In this document: in pieces, positions 36,947-44,653 of the stretch
Layout: the number at the start of each line of letters is the position of its first letter
Position numbering within the stretch: position 1 is the first letter of the stretch
NCBI RefSeq assembly: GCF_000763885.1
Contig: NZ_JRKO01000016.1
Coordinates: 36,633 to 100,632 of the forward strand
Direction of reading: 5' to 3'
Source: Paracoccus versutus
GTDB lineage: Bacteria; Pseudomonadota; Alphaproteobacteria; Rhodobacterales; Rhodobacteraceae
Length of the DNA stretch: 64,000 nucleotides
Notes under the pieces: model-generated
What the model saw: the letters and a program-made list of their open reading frames with translations, nothing else
Database searches by the model: none
Told to the model about the DNA's origin: nothing
Made by a program: the position numbers and the translations under genes

Positions 36947-38590
36947 TCACCGGCGAATCGTCCGCGCCAGCACCATCACCGGCAGGATGCCGATGACGAC
37001 GATGATCAGCGCGGCGATGGCGGCGTCCTCATAGGTGCCGCGCGCCGCCTCGCCGTAAAGATGGGTCGAGAGCGTCTCGAAGTTCAGCGGCCGCAGCAGC
37101 AGCGTGGCGGGCAGTTCCTTGACGCAATCGACGAAGATCAACAGCCCCGAGGCCGCCAGCGCCGGGCGCGAGATCGGCACATGCACCTGCCGGAACACCT
37201 GGCCGGGGCTGCGGCCCAGCGTCCGCGCCGCATGGTCGAGCGAGGCGGGCACCCGGCTCAGCCCGGCCTCGATCCCGCCGGTGGCGATGGCGAGGAAGCG
37301 CGCGACATAGGCATAGACCAGCGCCGCGCCCGACCCCAGCAGCAAAAGCCCCGGCCCCGCGCCCAGCAGCGCCTGCGAGACGGCGGCGATCTGCCGGTCG
37401 GCCAGCGCGATCACCGGCAAAAGCCCGATGGCCAGGATGGTGCCCGGCACCGCATAGCCCAGCGTCGAAAGCCGCGCCATGCTGCGGGTCAGGCGCCCCG
37501 GCCGCATCCGCGCCGCCCCGGTCACGACCAGGCCCAGCACCAGCGCGACCAGCGTCGCCAGCGCGGCGAAAAGGGCGGTGTTCCCGGCCTCTTCGATGAT
37601 GCGCGGCGAAAGCCCGGCAAAGCGATAGCGCGCCCAGGCCGCGCCGACCAGATACCAGGCCGGCGCCGCGAAACCCAGGGCCACCGGCAGCGCGCAGACC
37701 AGCGTGGCCCCCCAGGCGCGCCAGCCGCCCAGGCGGGTGCGCCGCAGGGGCTGCGCGCCCGCGGCATAGCGCTGGCGCCGGCGGCCGCGGCGCTCCAGCA
37801 TCACCAGCGCCATGGTGATGGCCAGCATCGCCAGCGCGATCTGCGCCGCCCCCGGCAGGTCCGAGCGGTTGATCCAGGTCGAATAGACCGAGACGGTCAG
37901 CGTGCGCACGCCCAGGAACTCGGCCGCGCCGATGTCGTTCATCGCCTCCATCAGCGCCAGCGCCGTGCCGATGGCGACGGCGGGCCGGGCCAGCGGCAGG
38001 GCCACGCGCAGGAAGCCGGCGACCGGCCCCGCCCCCAGGCTCCGCCCCGCATCCAGCAGGTTGCCGGCCTGCATGGCGAACAGCGCCCGCACCGGCAGGT
38101 AGACATAGGGGTAAAGCACCAGCCCCAAGAGCAGGATGCAGCCCGGCATCGAGCGGATGTCGGGCAGGCGGAACTCGCGCGGGCTGGAATAGCCCAGCCA
38201 GCCGCGGATCGCGCCCTGCACCGGCCCGACCGGGTGCAAGAGGTCCAGATAGGCATAGGCGACGATATAGGTCGGCACCGCCAGCGGCAGCAGCAGCGCC
38301 CAGCCGAAGAAGCGCCGGCCCGGAAAGTCGCAGGCCGCGACCAGCCAGGCCGTGACCGTGCCCAGCGTGGCGACGATGGCGCCGACGCCCAGAAGCAGGA
38401 TCACCGTCTGCCGCGCCGCCACCGGCAGCACGTTGCTGACCAGATGCGCCCAGAGCCCCGGACTGCCCCGCAGCGCGAAAAGCCCCAGCGCCAGAACCGG
38501 CAGCAGGACAAGCGCGGCGACGGCCAGTGCCGCCGCCTGCCAGCCCATCCCCGCGCGGACACGGGGGATTCGTGTCAGTTCCGGGGTCAT
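36947..38590 (-). CDS. fbpB: Fe(III) ABC transporter permease (FbpB type)
   Basis: The 547-residue inner-membrane protein is a duplicated permease with about twelve helices and two EAA-like loops (DAGRSLGAGPVAGFLRVALPLARP and DHAARTLGRSPGQVFRQVHVPISRP). This double-length form is typical of FbpB/AfuB iron importers. It lies 22 bp downstream of fbpA on the same strand; the ATPase gene is divergent. Confidence 0.9.
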   Translation of the reverse strand: MTPELTRIPRVRAGMGWQAAALAVAALVLLPVLALGLFALRGSPGLWAHLVSNVLPVAARQTVILLLGVGAIVATLGTVTAWLVAACDFPGRRFFGWALLLPLAVPTYIVAYAYLDLLHPVGPVQGAIRGWLGYSSPREFRLPDIRSMPGCILLLGLVLYPYVYLPVRALFAMQAGNLLDAGRSLGAGPVAGFLRVALPLARPAVAIGTALALMEAMNDIGAAEFLGVRTLTVSVYSTWINRSDLPGAAQIALAMLAITMALVMLERRGRRRQRYAAGAQPLRRTRLGGWRAWGATLVCALPVALGFAAPAWYLVGAAWARYRFAGLSPRIIEEAGNTALFAALATLVALVLGLVVTGAARMRPGRLTRSMARLSTLGYAVPGTILAIGLLPVIALADRQIAAVSQALLGAGPGLLLLGSGAALVYAYVARFLAIATGGIEAGLSRVPASLDHAARTLGRSPGQVFRQVHVPISRPALAASGLLIFVDCVKELPATLLLRPLNFETLSTHLYGEAARGTYEDAAIAALIIVVIGILPVMVLARTIRR

Positions 38591-38612
38591 GCGGCCTGCG
38601 CCCGCGGCGGGC

Positions 38613-39626
38613 TCAGTTGTCGAAGCCGACCGCCTCGGCCAGTTCGCTCGCCGCCTTGCGCTGGCGGGCGATCTCGGTCAGGTCGGTGCCGTCGACCTGA
38701 AGCCCCGCCATGTCCTCGATCACCGGGCTGACCGCGACGCCGGGCTTGACCGGATATTCGAAATTCGCCTCGGCATAGATCCTTTGCGCCTCGTCCGAGA
38801 CCAGGTATTCCAGCAACTGCACCGCCTGGTCGCGGTTCGGCGCGTGCTTGGCCACCGCCGCGCCCGAGACGTTGACCTGCGTGCCGCCGCCCTCGAAGGT
38901 GGGCAGGATGACCTTGATCGCCTTGACCCATTCCTCCTGCTCGGGGCCGCCGGCACCGCTGCGCATCAGCCCGACGTAATAGGAATTGGCGATGCCGATC
39001 TCGCAGATGCCGCCCATGATGTCGCGCGCCACGTCGCGGTCGCCGCCGCCGGCGGTGCGGGCCAGGTTCGCCTTGACGCCTTCCAGCCATGCCTTGGCGG
39101 CCTCTTCGCCGTGATGCACGATGTAGGAGGCGGTCAGCGCCACGTTATAGGGATGCTGCCCCGAACGAATGCAGACCTTGCCCTTCCATTCCGGCTTGGC
39201 CAGATCCTCGTAGGTAAAGCTCGCCAGGTCCAGATCCTTGTCGGCGTAAAGCACCCGCGCCCGCTGCGACAGCGCGAACCAGTTGCCATCCTTGTCGCGC
39301 AGGTTCTCGGGGATGGCGGCGGCCAGCACCTCGGATTCGACCGGCTGGGTCAGGCCGCGGTCGACCAGGTCGACCAGGTTGCCGATGTCCACGGTCATCA
39401 GCACGTCGGCGGGCGAGGCGTCGCCTTCCTGCTCGACCCGCTCGGGCAGGCCGTCCTTGAGGAAGATCGTATTGACCTTCACCCCGGTGGTTTCGCTGAA
39501 CGATGCCAGCAGCGGCTCGATCAGATTCGGCTCGCGCGTGGTGTAAAGGTTCAATTCCTGGGCGCTTGCGGCAACGGCCTGTGCCGCCAACAGGACACCG
39601 ATCACTCCAGATAGTCCGACACGCAT
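38613..39626 (-). CDS. fbpA: Fe(III)-binding periplasmic protein (FbpA/AfuA type)
   Basis: The 337-residue protein has a signal peptide (cleavage near ASAQE) and the segment LNLYTTREPNLIEPLL found at the start of ferric-binding proteins. Its C-terminal half contains GIANSYYVGLM, which supplies the paired Tyr residues that ligate Fe(III) in this family. A strong AAGGAGG site precedes the ATG. The promoter region contains a nested palindrome shared with the divergent ATPase gene. Confidence 0.92.
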   Translation of the reverse strand: MRVGLSGVIGVLLAAQAVAASAQELNLYTTREPNLIEPLLASFSETTGVKVNTIFLKDGLPERVEQEGDASPADVLMTVDIGNLVDLVDRGLTQPVESEVLAAAIPENLRDKDGNWFALSQRARVLYADKDLDLASFTYEDLAKPEWKGKVCIRSGQHPYNVALTASYIVHHGEEAAKAWLEGVKANLARTAGGGDRDVARDIMGGICEIGIANSYYVGLMRSGAGGPEQEEWVKAIKVILPTFEGGGTQVNVSGAAVAKHAPNRDQAVQLLEYLVSDEAQRIYAEANFEYPVKPGVAVSPVIEDMAGLQVDGTDLTEIARQRKAASELAEAVGFDN

Positions 39627-39655
39627 TCCCTGTCCTCCTTGCGATTTCTCGACAT

Positions 39656-39683
39656 GTTTACTAAACTAATTAGTAATGTAAAC
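39656..39683. promoter_or_regulatory. AT-rich nested palindrome in the fbpA-fbpC divergent promoter
   Basis: In a 92-bp gap between divergent iron-transport genes, outer arms GTTTAC and GTAAAC enclose the perfect palindrome ACTAATTAGT, and TTACTAA-N5-TTAGTAA overlaps both. This is far more AT-rich than its surroundings. It is the obvious operator for an iron-responsive regulator (Fur, Irr, RirA or IscR type). I cannot say which one, as it does not match a consensus I know exactly. Confidence 0.6.
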
Positions 39684-39718
39684 TATTCTCATGCGGTTGC
39701 GGTCACGAAGGGATGCCG

Positions 39719-40822
39719 ATGAACCAATTCGCCAGCCCTCCCGACTGGGCCAGCCAGGTGGATGCGCCAGATGCCACCCCGTCCCTGCCCATGCTGGAGG
39801 TCGAGGCGCTGTGCCGCCGCTTCGCCGGCGTGGCGGCGGTCGAGGATGTCGGCTTTCGCGTGGCGCCGGGCCAGGTGACATGCCTGCTGGGCCCTTCGGG
39901 CTGCGGCAAGTCCACCACGCTGCGCATGATCGCGGGCATCGAGCGGCCCGATTCCGGCGCCGTCCGCATCGCCGGCCGGCCGATGTCGGGCGCCGGCGCC
40001 TTCCTTCCGCCCGAACGCCGGCCGGTCGGCATGGTGTTCCAGGATTTCGCGCTGTTCCCGCATCTGGACGTGGCGGCGAATGTCGGCTTCGGCCTGCGCG
40101 GCCCGGCGCGGCAGGACCGCGACCGGATAGCCGCGCTGCTGGAGCGCGTGGGCCTGTCCGGCCATGCCGCGAAATACCCGCACGAGCTTTCGGGCGGCGA
40201 GCAGCAGCGCGTGGCGCTGATCCGGGCCCTGGCGCCGCGCCCTTGCCTGATGCTGATGGACGAGCCCTTCTCCAGCCTCGACCACCGGCTGCGCGACGGG
40301 GTGCGCGACGCGGCGCTGGACCTGCTGCGCGAAACCGAAACCGCGGTGGTGATGGTCACGCACGACCCCGAAGAGGCGATGCTGATGGGCCATCGCATCG
40401 CCGTCATGCGCCGGGGCCGGCTGATCCAGGAAGGCCGCCCGGACGAGCTTTACAACCGCCCGGCCGACCGCGGCGTGGCGGCCTTCTTCTCGGACCTGAA
40501 CATCGTCGCGGGACGGGTGGCGGGCGGGCGGGTGCAGACCGTGCTGGGCGCCTTTCCCGCGCCCGGCCTTGCCGAAGGCAGCCGGGCCGAGGTCGCCGTC
40601 CGCCCGCAGCACCTGGTCCCGGCCGAGGCCGGCGGCACCCCGGCGCGGGTCGAGCGCGCGCGCTATCTGGGCCGCGAAAGCCTGATCGAGATCCGGCTGG
40701 AACCCGGCGGCGCGGCGATGAAATCCCGCATCCCCGGCCTGGTCCTGCCCGCGCCGGGCAGCCTGATCCGCGTCGCAGTCCAGCCCGGCAGCGCCATGGT
40801 CTTTGCCGGCGACGGCGAGTAG
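39719..40822 (+). CDS. fbpC: Fe(III) ABC transporter ATP-binding protein (FbpC type)
   Basis: The 367-residue ATPase has Walker [10 protein letters not shown], signature LSGGEQQRVALIRA, Walker B LMLMDEPFSSLD and His-switch THDPEEA, with a C-terminal TOBE-like domain. It should power FbpB. The ATG at 39719 is favoured because AAGGG lies 6 nt upstream; 39713 is an in-frame alternative. Its stop is 14 bp from the convergent nasC stop. Confidence 0.9.
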   Translation: MNQFASPPDWASQVDAPDATPSLPMLEVEALCRRFAGVAAVEDVGFRVAPGQVTCLLGPSGCGKSTTLRMIAGIERPDSGAVRIAGRPMSGAGAFLPPERRPVGMVFQDFALFPHLDVAANVGFGLRGPARQDRDRIAALLERVGLSGHAAKYPHELSGGEQQRVALIRALAPRPCLMLMDEPFSSLDHRLRDGVRDAALDLLRETETAVVMVTHDPEEAMLMGHRIAVMRRGRLIQEGRPDELYNRPADRGVAAFFSDLNIVAGRVAGGRVQTVLGAFPAPGLAEGSRAEVAVRPQHLVPAEAGGTPARVERARYLGRESLIEIRLEPGGAAMKSRIPGLVLPAPGSLIRVAVQPGSAMVFAGDGE

Positions 40823-40836
40823 GCGCGGCCCATTCC

Positions 40837-43440
40837 CTATTCGGCGGCGGCGCGGCAGGCGGTGCCGGCCTCCAGCAGCGCGCGGATCTCGGGCCGGCAC
40901 GAGCCGCAATTGGTGCCCGCCCGCAGCGCCTGCCCCACCGCCTCGACCGAGGTCAGGGCCTGGCTGGCGATGGCCCGCACGATGCTGTTCACCCCGATGC
41001 CGAAACAGGCGCAGACCAGCGCGCCTTCGTCCGGGCGGTCGGCGCCGGGGCGGCCGGCCAGCGCCTCGGCCCCGTTTTCGCCCAGCAGCGCCGCGACATG
41101 GCTGCGCGACAGGCCCACCGGCTCGGGCGCGACGAACAGCGCCGCCTGCAAGCGGCCCTCGCGCAGGAAGGCCAGCCGCACCTGCCCGCGGGCGCGGTCA
41201 TGCAGCACCAGCGGCTCGTCCGGCAGGCCGAACAGCGCGCGGGCATGGGCGGTCCAGTCCTGCACCGGCTCCAACCCGGCCAGTTCGGCCTGCTCGCCCC
41301 GCGGCAGCGTGGCCCGCGCCCAATAGGCGCAATCCGGGCGGATCGGACCCGCCGACACGGCAAAGCCGAACCAGCGCGCGGCAAAGGGCCGGATCGCCAC
41401 CGCCGCCGATTTCAGCGCCGGCTGGCCCGAGACCGGATCGACCGTCCCCGGCACCAGCGCATCGACCCGGCCCGAGGGCGCGGTCTCGCCCGTCCAATGC
41501 ATCGGCGCAAAGGGATGGCCCGGCGCCACGCGGTCGCTGACCAGCACCCGCAGCACGGCGCGGCCATGCGGGCTTACGACTTCGGCCAGGCTGGCGGGCG
41601 CCAGGCCCAGCCGGGCGGCATCGCCGGGATGCAGCTCCAGGAAGGGCTCGGCCAGGTGGCGCGACAGGCGCGGCGACAGGCCGGTGCGGGTCATCGTGTG
41701 CCAATGATCGCGCACCCGGCCGGTGTTCAGCCGGAACGGACGATCCGCGCCAGCCGGCCGGGGCGCACGCGGCGTGACCGCGACCAGCCGCCCGCGACCC
41801 GAGGGCGTATGGAACCGCCCGTCGCCAAAGAAGCGCCCGCCCTGCCGGCGCGCCGATTGCGGCCACAGGAAGGGCTCCAGCGCGTCATACTCCGCCTGGG
41901 CGATGCCGGCATGGGCCGAGATGTCGAAATCGCTGCCCAACCCGCCCGCGATGCCCGACAGCGCGGCATGTTCGGCAAAGACCTGCGCCGGGCTGGTCCA
42001 GCCGAAGGCCTCCGGCCAGCCCATGCGGCGCCCGACCTCGGCCAGGATGCGCCAGTCGTCGCGCGCCTGGCCCGCGGGGGCGAGCGTCCGGCGCTGGCGG
42101 CTGATGCGGCGTTCCGAATTCGTCACCGTGCCGTCCTTTTCGCCCCAGCCGGTCGCCGGCAGCAGGACATGCGCCAGCCGCGTGGTATCGGTCCGCGCCA
42201 TGATGTCCGAGACCACGACGAAATCGCAGCCGGCGATGGCGCGGGCGACGCGATCGGCCTCGGGCATGGTCACGGCAGGGTTGGTGCAGATGATCCACAG
42301 CGCCTTGATCCGGCCGTCCTCGACGGCGCGGAACATGTCCACGGCCTTCAGCCCCGGCCGCTCGGCCATGCGGGGCGCGTTCCAGAAACCGCGCACCGCC
42401 TCGCGATGCGCGGGGTTCTCGATCTCCAGGTGGCAGGCCAGCATGTTGGCCAGCCCGCCGACCTCGCGCCCGCCCATGGCGTTGGGCTGGCCGGTGACGC
42501 TGAGCGGGCCCATGCCCGGCCGGCCGATGCGGCCGCTGGCCAGGTGGCAGTTCAGGATCGCGTTCACCTTGTCGGTGCCGCTGTCGGACTGGTTCACGCC
42601 CTGCGACCAGACCGTCACCACCTTGTCGCTGTGCAGCCACAGGTCGAGGAACTGCCTGATCTGGCTGTGCGCCAGCCCGATGGCCGAGGGCAGCGTCTCG
42701 CGCGCCGCAGTCATGGCATCCTCGATTCCTTCCAGGTTGTCGGCGCAGATCTCTGATCTTCTGCCGATTTCCGCCAGCAGCAGGTTGAACAGCGCCGCAT
42801 CGGAACCCGGCGCCAGCGGCAGATGCAGGTCGGCGATGTCGCAACTCGCGGTGCGGCGCGGATCGACCACCACGACCCGCGTGCCCCGCGCCTCGCGCGC
42901 CGCGGCCAGCCGCTGGTAAAGCACCGGATGGCACCAGGCCAGGTTCGAGCCGACCAGCACCACCGTATCGGCCAGCTCCAGATCCTCGTAGAGCCCCGGC
43001 ACCGTGTCCGAGCCGAAGGCCCGCCGGTGCCCCGCCACCGCCGAGGCCATGCAAAGCCGCGAATTGGTGTCGATGTTGCCCGAGCCGATGAAGCCCTTCA
43101 TCAGCTTGTTGGCGACATAGTAATCCTCGGTCAGGAGCTGCCCCGAGACGTAGAAGCCGACCGAATCCGGCCCGTGTTCGGCGATGGTTTCGGTGAATCG
43201 GCGCGCGACCAGGTCCAGCGCCTCGTCCCAGCCGGCCTCGCGCCCGTGGATGCGCGGGGCGAGCAGCCGGCCGGCATGGCCGACCGTCTCGCCGAGCGCC
43301 GAGCCCTTGACGCAGAGCCGGCCCTTGTTCGCCGGATGCGCGGGGTCGCCGGCGATGCCCAGCCCGCCGCGGCCGTCGGGCGCGGCCAGCACGCCGCAGC
43401 CCACGCCGCAATAGGGACAGGTGGTGCGGATGGTCTGCAT
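40837..43440 (-). CDS. nasC: Assimilatory nitrate reductase catalytic subunit
   Basis: NasC reduces nitrate to nitrite in the cytoplasm with a Mo-bis-MGD cofactor and an N-terminal [4Fe-4S] cluster (CPYCGVGCGV, then CVKGSALGE). The 867-residue protein has molybdopterin motifs throughout (GQPNAMGGREVGG; GWGEKDGTVTNSERRISRQR). A C-terminal BFD-like [2Fe-2S] domain (CACFGIG and CGSCRPE) probably accepts electrons. It is the last gene of nasABGHC and shares electron supply with NasB through NasG. Confidence 0.97.
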   Translation of the reverse strand: MQTIRTTCPYCGVGCGVLAAPDGRGGLGIAGDPAHPANKGRLCVKGSALGETVGHAGRLLAPRIHGREAGWDEALDLVARRFTETIAEHGPDSVGFYVSGQLLTEDYYVANKLMKGFIGSGNIDTNSRLCMASAVAGHRRAFGSDTVPGLYEDLELADTVVLVGSNLAWCHPVLYQRLAAAREARGTRVVVVDPRRTASCDIADLHLPLAPGSDAALFNLLLAEIGRRSEICADNLEGIEDAMTAARETLPSAIGLAHSQIRQFLDLWLHSDKVVTVWSQGVNQSDSGTDKVNAILNCHLASGRIGRPGMGPLSVTGQPNAMGGREVGGLANMLACHLEIENPAHREAVRGFWNAPRMAERPGLKAVDMFRAVEDGRIKALWIICTNPAVTMPEADRVARAIAGCDFVVVSDIMARTDTTRLAHVLLPATGWGEKDGTVTNSERRISRQRRTLAPAGQARDDWRILAEVGRRMGWPEAFGWTSPAQVFAEHAALSGIAGGLGSDFDISAHAGIAQAEYDALEPFLWPQSARRQGGRFFGDGRFHTPSGRGRLVAVTPRAPRPAGADRPFRLNTGRVRDHWHTMTRTGLSPRLSRHLAEPFLELHPGDAARLGLAPASLAEVVSPHGRAVLRVLVSDRVAPGHPFAPMHWTGETAPSGRVDALVPGTVDPVSGQPALKSAAVAIRPFAARWFGFAVSAGPIRPDCAYWARATLPRGEQAELAGLEPVQDWTAHARALFGLPDEPLVLHDRARGQVRLAFLREGRLQAALFVAPEPVGLSRSHVAALLGENGAEALAGRPGADRPDEGALVCACFGIGVNSIVRAIASQALTSVEAVGQALRAGTNCGSCRPEIRALLEAGTACRAAAE

Positions 43441-43448
43441 CGGGGCCC

Positions 43449-44306
43449 TCACTCGGCGGGAACGGCGGGGGCTTCGGGGCGGGCACCGGCATCCGCATCC
43501 GCCGCGCGGCGGGGCGAGGTCTTGTGATGCGTGGCATAGATCATCGCGCCGACAAAGGTCAGCCCGCCGACCAGGTTGCCCAGCACGGTCGGGATCTCGT
43601 TCCAGATCATGTAGTCCATGATGGTGAACTGCCCGCCCAGAAGCAGCCCGGCCGGGAACAGGAACATGTTCACGATGGAATGCTCGAACCCCATGTAGAA
43701 GAAGATCAGGATCGGCATCCACATGGCGATGACCTTGCCCGAGACGGTGGTGGACATCATCGCCGCGACCACGCCGGTCGAGACCATCCAGTTGCACATG
43801 ACCGCGCGGATGAACAGCGTCAGCATCCCCGCCGCGCCATGGGCGGCATAGCCGAGCGTCCGCCCCTCGCCGATATGGCCGATCTTTTCGCCGACCGCGT
43901 TCGGCGCCTCGGAAAAGCCGAAGGTGACGATGATCGCCATGAAGACCGCGACGGTGAAGGCGCCGGCGAAATTGCCGGCGAACACCAGCCCCCAGTTGCG
44001 CAGCATGCCGCGCAGCGTCACCCCCGGCCGGCGGTCGATCAGCGCCAGCGGCACCAGCGTGAACACCCCGGTGAGCAGGTCGAAGCCCAGCAGGTAGAGC
44101 ATGCAGAAGCCGACCGGGAACAACAGCGCGCCGATCAGCGGCTCGCCCGTGTTCACGGTGACGGTCACGGCAAAGGCCGCCGCCAGCGCCAGGATCGCCC
44201 CGGCCATATAGGCGCGGATCAGGGTGTCCTTGGTGGACATGAAGACCTTGGCCTCGCCGGCATCGATCATTTTCTTCGCGAAATCAGCAGGATTGACGTA
44301 GGACAT
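43449..44306 (-). CDS. nasH: Formate/nitrite transporter family protein, nitrite transporter
   Basis: The 285-residue membrane protein of the FNT family has six helices and the conserved segments FPVGFCMLYLLGFDLLTG and NWMVSTGVVAAMM. In Paracoccus NasH takes up nitrite for assimilation. An AGGAG site precedes the ATG. The C-terminus is a short charged tail rich in Ala and Pro. It lies between nasG and nasC. Confidence 0.95.
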   Translation of the reverse strand: MSYVNPADFAKKMIDAGEAKVFMSTKDTLIRAYMAGAILALAAAFAVTVTVNTGEPLIGALLFPVGFCMLYLLGFDLLTGVFTLVPLALIDRRPGVTLRGMLRNWGLVFAGNFAGAFTVAVFMAIIVTFGFSEAPNAVGEKIGHIGEGRTLGYAAHGAAGMLTLFIRAVMCNWMVSTGVVAAMMSTTVSGKVIAMWMPILIFFYMGFEHSIVNMFLFPAGLLLGGQFTIMDYMIWNEIPTVLGNLVGGLTFVGAMIYATHHKTSPRRAADADAGARPEAPAVPAE

Positions 44307-44317
44307 GATGCAACTCC

Positions 44318-44653
44318 TCAGGCGGCGTTCGAGCGGGAGACGAGTTCGGCGCTGATCAGGACGCGGCCCCGCTCGACGCGGACGGGCCAGGTGCGGACCG
44401 CGCCCTCGTCGGCACCCTGGGCGGCGCCCGAGTTCATGTCGAACACCCAGTTGTGCAGCGGGCAGGTCACGCGATCGCCATGAACCATGCCCTCGGACAG
44501 CGGGCCGCCCTTGTGCGGGCAGCGGTCGTCCAGGGCAAAGACCCGGTCGTCCAGCGTGCGGAATACCGCGACGCAGCCCTGCGCGGTGCGGATCACCCGC
44601 GCGCCCTGGCGGGGGATGTCGTCCAGGGCTCCGATGTCGACAAAGATGGTCAT
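44318..44653 (-). CDS. nasG: Rieske-type ferredoxin of nitrate/nitrite assimilation
   Basis: The 111-residue Rieske protein (NirD-like) has the cluster motifs CPHKGGP and CPLHNW (Cys-x-His and Cys-x-x-His). In P. denitrificans NasG links NADH oxidation on NasB with both nitrite and nitrate reduction. The start overlaps the nasB stop by 4 bp (ATGA). Confidence 0.95.
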   Translation of the reverse strand: MTIFVDIGALDDIPRQGARVIRTAQGCVAVFRTLDDRVFALDDRCPHKGGPLSEGMVHGDRVTCPLHNWVFDMNSGAAQGADEGAVRTWPVRVERGRVLISAELVSRSNAA

